The position numbers and the translations under genes were made by a program. The notes below the pieces were generated by a model. The model made no database searches. It was not told the origin of the DNA and was given only the letters and a program-made list of their open reading frames with translations. Shown here in pieces: positions 57,458 through 64,000 of a stretch of DNA of 64,000 nt; position 1 is the stretch's first letter, and each line of letters begins with the position of its first letter. The stretch covers positions 62,001 through 126,000 of the forward strand of contig NZ_SSOD01000006.1 in the NCBI RefSeq assembly GCF_004801305.1. Reading direction: 5' to 3'. Origin of the DNA: Pseudothauera rhizosphaerae (GTDB lineage: Bacteria; Pseudomonadota; Gammaproteobacteria; Burkholderiales; Rhodocyclaceae).

Positions 57458-60157
57458 ATCCGCCTGCGTCCGCGGTGCGCTGCGAGGGATGCGCAGGCGC
57501 ATGCAGGTGCCCTTGCCGGGCGTGCTGTCCACGGCGATGCTGCCGCCGAGCAGGCCGGTGACCAGGTTGTGCACGATGTGCAGCCCCAGCCCGCTGCCGC
57601 CCTGCCCCAGGCGGGTGGTGAAGAAGGGATCGAAGATGCGGCGCAGGTTCTCGGGGGGGATGCCGCAGCCGTCGTCGCACACCTCTATCGCCACCGCCTC
57701 CGCGCCCGCGGCGCGGCCGCGCACGGTCACCGTGCCGCTGTCCCGCCCCGCGAAGCCATGCACGAGGGCGTTGTTCACCAGGTTGGCGAGCGCCTGGCCG
57801 AGGGGGCCGGGGTAGCTGTCGAGCAGCAGGCCGGGCTCCACGTCGGTTTCCAGTTGCCACGGCTGGCGCCGGAACGACGGGCGCAGGGTCAGCGCGATCT
57901 CGTCCACCACCTCGGCCAGTTCGAATTCGCGGCGCTGGGAACTGGCCTGGTCCACCGCCACCTGGCGGAAGCTCGCCACCAGCTCGGCGGCGCGCTGCAG
58001 GTTGCGCTCGATGATCTCGGTGCCGGCCTCGGTGTCGGCCAGGTACTGCTCCAGCGCCGAGCGCTTGAGCCCGGATTCCAGTTCGCGGCGCAGGCCGCGG
58101 GTATGGTCTGCCACCGTGTTGGCCGCCATCAGGCCGTTGCCCAGGGGCGTGGACAGCTCGTGCGCCACGCCCGCCACCAGCGCGCCGAGGGCGGCCATCT
58201 TCTCCGCCCGCAGCAGCTCTTCCTGGGCGCGGCGCAGGTGGTCCAGCGCGGCGGCCAGTTCCCCGTTGGAGCGCTCCAGTTCCGCGGTGCGCTCGGCCAC
58301 GCGGCTCTCCAGCGTCTCGTTGAGTTCGCGCAGGCGGTCGATGGCCTCGCGCCGCCCGGTGACGTCCACGTCCATGCACACGAAGTAGCGGCCGCCCTCG
58401 CGCGCGGGGATGGAGAAGGTCGTGAACAGGATGTAGCGCGTCTCCCCGCTGCGCGTGCGCACCGGTACTTCCTGCGGCCCTTCGGCGACGCCGTCCGCAG
58501 CCACGCGGCCGAACATGGCCCGGAACTCGCGCATCTGCTCGGGCGAAAACAGCAGCTCGTCGAGGCTGCGGCCCAGCGCCTCCTCGGCCGTATAGCCGTA
58601 CAGCAATGTGGAGCCCGGATTCCAGTACAGCACGCGGCCGCCCGCGTCGTACCACTGGATGGCCACGGTGGTGGCGGCTTCCAGCGTGGCGCGCAGGCGC
58701 TCCTCGCTGCGGGCGAGGGCCTCGCCTGCCTGCCAGCGGTCGGTGATGTCGCGGCCGATGGCGCCGTAGCGCCGCGCCCCGCCCTCGTCGCTCCCCGCAT
58801 GCAGCGTCCACGCCACGCGGCAGGTCCTGCCCGCGCTGTCCACCATGGGGCATTCGAAGGCGACGCTGGCGGCCCCGGCCGCGAGCTTGTCGTACAGATC
58901 GCGCTGCCAGTCGTCCTCGTCGAAGCTCAGCCAGCGCTTCATGGGCTGGCCGGCCACCTCGTCCTCGGCGATGCCGAGCAGGCGGCACAGGGCCGGGTTG
59001 GCATAGGTGAGGTGCCAGTCGGCGTCCAGGCGCACGACCAGTTCGGTGGTGTTCTCCACCAGTTCCCGGTAGGCGGCCTGGCTCGCCGTGGCCTCGGCCT
59101 CGCGGGCGTGCACCGCGCTGCCCATGCGGGCGACCGCCGCCGCCAGGCCGTTGATCTCGGCCACCCGCGACGGCCGCCATGGCAGTTCATAGCGGCCCTC
59201 GCCGATGTCCCCCGCGAAGGCAGACAGGCGGGCGAACTGGCGACCGAAGTAGCGCGCCTGGATGGCCGAGCCCGCCAGAGCGAGCAGCACGGCGATCACC
59301 AGCGCGCCCACCATCAGCAGGCTGGCGCTGCGCGCCGGCTGATAGGCCAGCGCCTGCGGCCGCATCACCAGCACCCGCCAGTCCAGGTGGGGCACCGTGG
59401 CGATGGTGGCGAGCATCGCTTCGCCCTCGAAGCTCAGGTGTACCACCTCGCCGGAGAAGGGCTCCGGCATGCGGACGAAGTCCAGGTCGCCGAAATCCTG
59501 CTGGCGCCCGCGCAGTTCGTCGCGCGAATCGGCCAGCGCCCGCCCGCGGCGGTCGAGCAGCAGGGTGCGCAGGCCGCTGTCGTCGGACGTCGCCGTCATG
59601 CGGTCGATCAGGCGGGTGAAGGCCAGTTCGCCGATCAGCGTGTACTGCCCGGCGCGGCGTGCCACGGCCACGGTGAAGCCGCCCTCCACGGTGGACAGGA
59701 AGGTGTCGGTCCAGTGCAGGCCGTCGGCGGCACGGGCGCTGCGCCACAGGGGATGGGCCGACAGGTCGGTGCCGAGCAGATCGCTGCGCAGCGCCCGGCG
59801 CGGGGGCGGCAGGCCGACCGCGATCACCCGGCCGTCGCCATCGACCAGGTAGAGGGAGGAGAAGCTGCCCGGCTGTTCGAGGAAGCCGTCCAGCATGGCG
59901 TAGAAGAGCTGCGGGTCCAGGGCGCGTTCGACGGCCAGCATGCGCGCCATGCCTTCGAGGGCAAAGGCCGGCCCGGCCAGATGGGCCTGGACCTGGCCGG
60001 CGATCGCCTCCCCCAGCTCGGTCTGGCGCCGTTCCAGTTCGCGCACGGTCTGCGGCATCAGCCAGTAGATCACCAGCGGATAGACGACGACGAAGGTGAC
60101 CAGCGCCACCAGCGCGGAGCGCAGGAACAGCAGGCGGGACAGGGGCCAGGGCTTCAT
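57440..60157 (-). CDS. Hybrid-free sensor histidine kinase with periplasmic sensor and two PAS domains
   Basis: A 905-residue kinase. Helix at about 13-33, a periplasmic dCache/CHASE-like domain of about 35-270 (FYAMLDGFLEQPGSFSSLYLVDGDGRVIAVG), second helix 275-300 and a HAMP-like linker. Two PAS domains follow (AYRELVENTTELVVRLD; RATLEAATTVAIQWYDAGG), then a coiled coil, a HisKA box with H666 (GVAHELSTPLGNG) and HATPase motifs N (LVNNALVHGF), G1 (DDGCGIP) and G2 (GQGGSGLGLHIV). No receiver domain. It overlaps the binding-protein gene by ATGA, and its likely partner is the EAL response regulator two genes upstream. Confidence 0.93.
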   Translation of the reverse strand: MKPWPLSRLLFLRSALVALVTFVVVYPLVIYWLMPQTVRELERRQTELGEAIAGQVQAHLAGPAFALEGMARMLAVERALDPQLFYAMLDGFLEQPGSFSSLYLVDGDGRVIAVGLPPPRRALRSDLLGTDLSAHPLWRSARAADGLHWTDTFLSTVEGGFTVAVARRAGQYTLIGELAFTRLIDRMTATSDDSGLRTLLLDRRGRALADSRDELRGRQQDFGDLDFVRMPEPFSGEVVHLSFEGEAMLATIATVPHLDWRVLVMRPQALAYQPARSASLLMVGALVIAVLLALAGSAIQARYFGRQFARLSAFAGDIGEGRYELPWRPSRVAEINGLAAAVARMGSAVHAREAEATASQAAYRELVENTTELVVRLDADWHLTYANPALCRLLGIAEDEVAGQPMKRWLSFDEDDWQRDLYDKLAAGAASVAFECPMVDSAGRTCRVAWTLHAGSDEGGARRYGAIGRDITDRWQAGEALARSEERLRATLEAATTVAIQWYDAGGRVLYWNPGSTLLYGYTAEEALGRSLDELLFSPEQMREFRAMFGRVAADGVAEGPQEVPVRTRSGETRYILFTTFSIPAREGGRYFVCMDVDVTGRREAIDRLRELNETLESRVAERTAELERSNGELAAALDHLRRAQEELLRAEKMAALGALVAGVAHELSTPLGNGLMAANTVADHTRGLRRELESGLKRSALEQYLADTEAGTEIIERNLQRAAELVASFRQVAVDQASSQRREFELAEVVDEIALTLRPSFRRQPWQLETDVEPGLLLDSYPGPLGQALANLVNNALVHGFAGRDSGTVTVRGRAAGAEAVAIEVCDDGCGIPPENLRRIFDPFFTTRLGQGGSGLGLHIVHNLVTGLLGGSIAVDSTPGKGTCMRLRIPRSAPRTQADSPTAP

Positions 60158-61299
60158 CGTCCGCCCCCCGGCCGGTAGGGAACGAAGCGCCCGTCGCGCA
60201 CCACGGTGAAGCGGACCGGCCGGCTCGCATCGCCGTAGCGGTCGAAGACGACGGGCTGCTGCACGCCGTCGAAGCCGCGGGCCAGCAGACGCGCCTTCAG
60301 CGGACCCTCGCCCTGCTCCGCCAGCGCGGCGATCGCTACGCTGGCCGCGTCGTAGCCGGCCACGCTGGCAAAACCGGGCGCGGCGCCGAAGCGCTGCTCG
60401 TAGGCGGAGCGGAAGGCCCGGAAGCGCTCCGTGTCGTCCTCCCGGTCGAAATACTGGGGCGCGAACAAGCCTTCTACCGCCCGGCCACCGAGTTCGACCA
60501 GGCGCTCGGTGGCCGCCCAGTCCGCCACCAGTGCACCCACCCGCCCGTCCTGGCGGCGCAGGATCTGCACCACGCGCGCCGCATCCACCGCACCTGCCAC
60601 CACGACCAGTGCATCGGGGCCGGCCTCCAGCAGGCGGGCGACACGTGCCAGCAGGCTGTCGTCCACGGCGGAACTGAAGCCCTCCTGCGCCACCACGGCA
60701 CCGCCGGCGGCCACCAGCGCAAGGCGGAACTGCGCCGCCCAGTCGGCGGTGTAGGCCAGGTTGCCTTCGTCGATGATCAGCGCCGCCCGCCGCACGCCCT
60801 GCTCGCGGGCGAGAAAATCCGCCGCCGCGCGGGCGTACTCGGTGGTGGCCGAGATGACGCGGAAGAAGTTGTCGTCGCGCCCGGAGAAGCGCGAACCGGT
60901 CACCGTGGGCGAGATCAGCACCACCCCGGCCGCGTCGGCGAGGGGAATCAGCACCTCGGCCATGGCGCTCGTCATCGGCCCCACGACGACCTGCACGCCG
61001 GCGGCGATCAGTTCGCTCATGGCCTGGCGGGCGGTGTCGGCATCCTGGGCGTCGTCGCGCACGATCAGTTCGATCGGCCGCCCATGCACGCCGCCGGCCC
61101 GGTTCGCCCGTTCCACCGCGAGCTGGGCGCCGTCCTTGCCTTCACCGCCCAGGTCCGCCACCCGCCCGGACAGGCCGCCCACGAAGCCGATGCGCACCGG
61201 CTCGGGCGGCGCGCAGGCGGCCAGCGCCAGCAGCGCGCACGCGGCCGCCAGCCGGCCGCGCCAGTACGCTTCAGGCGCTGCCGGCCGCGGCATGGGCAT
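60154..61299 (-). CDS. Leu/Ile/Val-type periplasmic binding lipoprotein (sensor partner)
   Basis: A 381-residue type I solute-binding protein (Peripla_BP_6). Lipobox LAAC at about residue 29, then VRIGFVGGLSGRVADLGGEGKDGAQL, GVHGRPIELIVRDDAQ, VVVGPMTSAMAEVLIPLAD and ISPTVTGSRFSGRDDNFFRV. No ABC permease or ATPase gene is near; it sits between the response-regulator gene (29-nt overlap) and the kinase gene (4-nt overlap), so it probably presents a ligand, such as an amino acid, to the kinase. Start ATG 61299; ATG 61293 also possible. Confidence 0.9.
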   Translation of the reverse strand: MPMPRPAAPEAYWRGRLAAACALLALAACAPPEPVRIGFVGGLSGRVADLGGEGKDGAQLAVERANRAGGVHGRPIELIVRDDAQDADTARQAMSELIAAGVQVVVGPMTSAMAEVLIPLADAAGVVLISPTVTGSRFSGRDDNFFRVISATTEYARAAADFLAREQGVRRAALIIDEGNLAYTADWAAQFRLALVAAGGAVVAQEGFSSAVDDSLLARVARLLEAGPDALVVVAGAVDAARVVQILRRQDGRVGALVADWAATERLVELGGRAVEGLFAPQYFDREDDTERFRAFRSAYEQRFGAAPGFASVAGYDAASVAIAALAEQGEGPLKARLLARGFDGVQQPVVFDRYGDASRPVRFTVVRDGRFVPYRPGGGR

Positions 61300-63490
61300 C
61301 CAGCCAGGCGTGCCAGTCCTCGGCCGGCATCGGGCGGGCGAACAGATAGCCCTGCCCGAGCTGGCAGCCCAGTTCGCGCAGACGTTCGACCTGGGCCGCT
61401 TCCTCGATGCCCTCGGCGATCAGTTCGATGCCCAGCCGCCGCCCCAGTCCGCACACCAGCGAGGCGATCTCGCCCCCGCGCCCGGCGTGGCCGAGTTCGT
61501 GCACGAAGGCGCGGTCGATCTTGAGCCGGTCCACGTTCATGCGCTGCAACTGGCCGAGGGAGGAATAGCCGGTGCCGAAGTCGTCGATGGCCAGTTCCAG
61601 CCCCATGGCGCGGATGTGCTCGAACAGTTCGATCATGCGCGCCGCCTCGCCCATGGCCACCGACTCGGTGATCTCCAGCTCGATCTGCCTCGGGTCCACA
61701 CCCGATTCGTCCAGCGCGCCGCGCAGGCGGTCGAGGAAGTGCGGGTCGCGGAACTGGGTGAGGGAGACGTTGATGGCCATGCGCACGCCGCCGTGGCCGC
61801 GGACGGCCATCGCCGCGGCCTCGCGGCAGGCGCGCCGCAGCACCCATTCGCCGAGCGCGACGATCAGGCCGGACTGCTCGGCCAGCGGGATGAAACGGTC
61901 GGGCGGGATCATGCTGCCGTCCTCGATGCGCCAGCGCAGCAGCGCCTCGGCGCCGACGCAGCGCCCGCAGTCCAGGTCGATCTGCGGCTGGAAGACCAGG
62001 AACAGGCGCTCGGCGGCGAAGGCGTCGCGCAGTTCGCGCAGCAAGCGCACGCGGTCGCGGATCTCCTCGCCCATGCTGCGGGTGTAGGTGGCGATGCTGC
62101 CGCGCTCGGCCTGCTTGGCCTGCTTGAGCGCGAGGAAGGCGTTTTCCAGCGTCTCGGTGCCGTCGCCGTCGCCGCCGACTTCGGCCAGCGCCACCAGGCC
62201 GCCGGTCACCGACACCGAGATCGCCTCCCCGTCTATCGTCAGCGGCTCGCCGAACAGGCGTTGCAGGCAGCCTTCCGCCGGCAGCCCCTGCGGCCAGAAC
62301 ACCGCGAAGATGTCGCTGCCCACGCGCGCCACCACGCTGTCGCCGCAGCCCTGCCGCAGGCGCTCCACCGCCGCCTGCAGCAGGCGGTCGCCGTAGCGGT
62401 GGCCGAAGGTGCCGTTGAGATCGCCGAAATGGTCGATGTCCAGCACTGCGAGCACGCCCGGCCCCGCGGGCGTGAGGGCCAGATAGGCGTCGAGCCGTTC
62501 CACCAGGAGGCGGCGGTTGGGCAGGTGCAGCAACTGGTCGTAGTAGGAATAGCCGTTCAGGCGCTCGACCAGGCCCGCGTTGTCCAGGCACATGGCCACG
62601 TTGGTGCAGAACACCTCGATCAGCGCGGGGTCCAGGTCGGCGTCGGCCTGCTCGGCGTCCATCCACGCGGCCAGACAGCGCCCCTCGCGCCCGCCGAAGT
62701 AGAGCGCCATGCCGTACCCGGCCTCGACCACGTTCTCCCGCCCCGCCAGCGCGCGCCGCAGCATCTGCCTGACCGGACTGTGTTCGAGGGCGTCGAGGGG
62801 CTGGCCGATGGAGCGCTGGAAGCGCCCCGCGGCCGCCACCACCACCGCTTCCTCGGCCGCGTCGCGGCGCGCACACACCAGGCCTTCGGGCTGCAGGCCG
62901 AACAGGCCGGCGATCTGCGTGATGATGCCGGCGGCGAATTCGGCCAGCCCCTCGGTGCGCAGCAGCGCGGCGCTGCCGTTGACGATCTGGGCCAGGCCGC
63001 GCCGGCTGGCGTTGACGATGCGCAACTGCTGGTAGGTGCGAATGGCCGCGGTCAGCGCCGCGTACAGCCGGCTGCGGGAGAGCTCGGACTTGTTGCGGTA
63101 GTCGTTGATGTCGTAGTCGCGGATCGCATCCAGCTCGGGCGCGTAGCCCGGCTGCCCGGTGCGCAGGATGATGCGGGTATCGCGCAGGCCGTAGCGGTTG
63201 CGGATTTCGTCCACCAGCGCCAGGCCGGCGTCCTGCGTCTCCATCACCACGTCGAGCAGGACCACCGCCAGCTCGGGGTCGCGGGCGAAGCAGCCGCGCG
63301 CCTCTTCCGCCGAATGGGCATGCAGGAAGTGCAGCCGGCGTCCCACCACTTCCACGCCGGCCAGCCCCAGCTCGGTGCTGCGGTGGACGTCCTCGTCGTC
63401 GTCCACGATCAGCACCTTCCACACCGGGCGCGATCTCTCCGCGGCGGCCGGCGGATGCTCGTCCGCGAACTCGATCAGATCATCGCTCAT
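61271..63490 (-). CDS. Response regulator with DUF3369, degenerate GGDEF and EAL domains
   Basis: A 739-residue cytoplasmic protein. Receiver domain 20-145 with phospho-acceptor D80 (VVLLDVVME) and K-T-like RTGQPGYAPE; DUF3369 at about 160-310; GGDEF region with GSDIF at 391-395, so diguanylate cyclase activity is likely lost; EAL domain from about 480 with EALLRW at 515-520, NVSLTQF, ELEITES and DDFGTGYSSL all present. It should hydrolyse c-di-GMP under control of the kinase at 57440. Lower c-di-GMP normally reduces EPS and biofilm. First gene of a coupled three-gene operon. Confidence 0.93.
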   Translation of the reverse strand: MSDDLIEFADEHPPAAAERSRPVWKVLIVDDDEDVHRSTELGLAGVEVVGRRLHFLHAHSAEEARGCFARDPELAVVLLDVVMETQDAGLALVDEIRNRYGLRDTRIILRTGQPGYAPELDAIRDYDINDYRNKSELSRSRLYAALTAAIRTYQQLRIVNASRRGLAQIVNGSAALLRTEGLAEFAAGIITQIAGLFGLQPEGLVCARRDAAEEAVVVAAAGRFQRSIGQPLDALEHSPVRQMLRRALAGRENVVEAGYGMALYFGGREGRCLAAWMDAEQADADLDPALIEVFCTNVAMCLDNAGLVERLNGYSYYDQLLHLPNRRLLVERLDAYLALTPAGPGVLAVLDIDHFGDLNGTFGHRYGDRLLQAAVERLRQGCGDSVVARVGSDIFAVFWPQGLPAEGCLQRLFGEPLTIDGEAISVSVTGGLVALAEVGGDGDGTETLENAFLALKQAKQAERGSIATYTRSMGEEIRDRVRLLRELRDAFAAERLFLVFQPQIDLDCGRCVGAEALLRWRIEDGSMIPPDRFIPLAEQSGLIVALGEWVLRRACREAAAMAVRGHGGVRMAINVSLTQFRDPHFLDRLRGALDESGVDPRQIELEITESVAMGEAARMIELFEHIRAMGLELAIDDFGTGYSSLGQLQRMNVDRLKIDRAFVHELGHAGRGGEIASLVCGLGRRLGIELIAEGIEEAAQVERLRELGCQLGQGYLFARPMPAEDWHAWLDAHAAAGSA

Positions 63491-63529
63491 CTGCCCCCCT
63501 GTTCCCCGCGACCGACCGCCCGCGGCCGG

Positions 63530-63799
63530 TCAGTCCCTCGTTCCCCGGCGCGCGCCCTCCTGCTCCCACCACGTCGTGCCGAGGCGTTCTTCGAAGGCGG
63601 GAAACTCCCTGTCGTGCTCCATGAACAGAGCCATCAGCGTCCTGGCGTGCTCGGGCGGAAAACCCTGCCGCCCGCCGTCGCGGGAATCGTTCAATACCCT
63701 GCTGATGAACTGGCGGCACTCGCGCGTGCCCCAGGTCTGTTCGATCTTCGCCAGGTGCGGATAAGCGGCGAACAGTCTGGTGGTGTCCGTTTTCGACAT
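63530..63799 (-). CDS. Small protein of unknown function
   Basis: An 89-residue soluble protein: MSKTDTTRLFAAYPHLAKIEQ, then WGTRECRQFISRVLND, RQGFPPEHARTLMALFMEHD and a W-W-E-Q tail. No membrane segment, no cysteine cluster, no known motif. GAGGAAAAACGAA before the ATG gives a good ribosome site, supporting the start at 63799. It lies 39 nt upstream of the response-regulator gene on the same strand, so it may be the first gene of that signalling operon. Function not recognised. Confidence 0.75.
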   Translation of the reverse strand: MSKTDTTRLFAAYPHLAKIEQTWGTRECRQFISRVLNDSRDGGRQGFPPEHARTLMALFMEHDREFPAFEERLGTTWWEQEGARRGTRD

Positions 63800-63950
63800 T
63801 TCGTTTTTCCTCTCGACTTCCGTGCAGCCGATGCATGCGCAAATATCGGCGTCATTGCGGCGGCGGTCAAGTACGACAACTGACTTGCGCCGCAGGCGAA
63901 TGTGCAGCGCCGCGCGCGAAAGGGCGGACAGCCCAAGTAGAATACGCGCG

Positions 63951-64000
63951 ATGAACGCACCCCATCCGGCAACCGCTCCCGCGCGCCACATCCTCGAACA
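63951..64000 (+). CDS. Start of a gene running off the right edge
   Basis: ATG at 63951 begins an open frame MNAPHPATAPARHILE that continues past the window. TAGAAT at 63938-63943 could be a -10 box. Only 16 codons are visible, so no product can be named. It diverges from the small gene at 63530. Confidence 0.45.
   Translation, partial: MNAPHPATAPARHILE

Noticed and set aside
57440-60157. Kinase as the PrsK regulator of the XrtA system
   Set aside because: PrsK usually has many N-terminal membrane helices and a GAF domain; this protein has a two-helix periplasmic sensor and PAS domains, and its operon partner is an EAL regulator, not an RpoN activator.

Overview
The window is a very GC-rich bacterial chromosome segment with dense, often overlapping genes and no rRNA, tRNA or CRISPR. 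It looks like a floc- or biofilm-forming betaproteobacterium of the Rhodocyclales (Azoarcus/Thauera/Zoogloea/Dechloromonas type). The reason is an almost complete exosortase A (XrtA/EpsH) exopolysaccharide locus in the layout known from that group. Organism assignment is inference from gene families, not from a phylogenetic marker.

Region 1 (1-3004, + strand): the end of an asparagine-synthetase-like amidotransferase, coupled to the XrtA-associated PLP decarboxylase. A REP-like hairpin and a convergent TPR lipid-independent secreted protein (3118-3783, -) follow.

Region 2 (3916-25059): a variable polysaccharide block. A + strand set (CapK-like adenylate-forming ligase, NodB deacetylase, large unknown protein, GT2) converges on a - strand set of eight genes: ACP, two XrtA-associated hydrolases, GT2, two sugar-transfer-associated ATP-grasp enzymes, a flippase and a beta-propeller protein. 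A second + strand set (16993-25059) holds ATP-grasp, an unknown protein, deacetylase, LMW tyrosine phosphatase, deacetylase and ATP-grasp, then an OpgC-like acyltransferase with an SGNH hydrolase.

Region 3 (25069-49785, - strand): the core XrtA/EPS run, 19 genes read from 49785 leftwards. It starts with export (Wza-like), chain length, tyrosine autokinase, outer-membrane protein and AAA ATPase. WecB, DUF3473 deacetylase, FemAB-like protein and fused exosortase A-EpsI come next. The rest is glycosyltransferases interleaved with two amidotransferases, an AlgD-like GDP-mannose dehydrogenase, a transglutaminase-like protein, another glycosyltransferase, the O-antigen-ligase-like polymerase and a PL14-like lyase. 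Most neighbours overlap by ATGA or GTGA, which implies translational coupling. A 273-bp palindrome-rich MITE-like element splits the kinase gene from the chain-length gene.

Region 4 (49960-57457): a FeeM-like PEP-CTERM-associated N-acyltransferase; an outer-membrane protein and LolD-type ATPase without a permease; a LolA-like protein; a UDP-glucuronate 4-epimerase family enzyme; a Na/Pi cotransporter; rfaE2; and a small GNAT gene with a frameshifted tail.

Region 5 (57440-63799, - strand): a compact signalling operon encoding a response regulator with a degenerate GGDEF and an intact EAL domain, a periplasmic solute-binding lipoprotein and a multi-PAS histidine kinase. A small unknown gene lies upstream and a new + strand gene starts at the right edge.

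As a whole the genes would make lipid-linked repeat units rich in amino sugars and probably uronic acids. Those units would then be decorated (acyl, amino acid or amide groups, deacetylation), flipped, polymerised and exported. No PEP-CTERM substrate protein and no PrsK/PrsR regulator is in the window.
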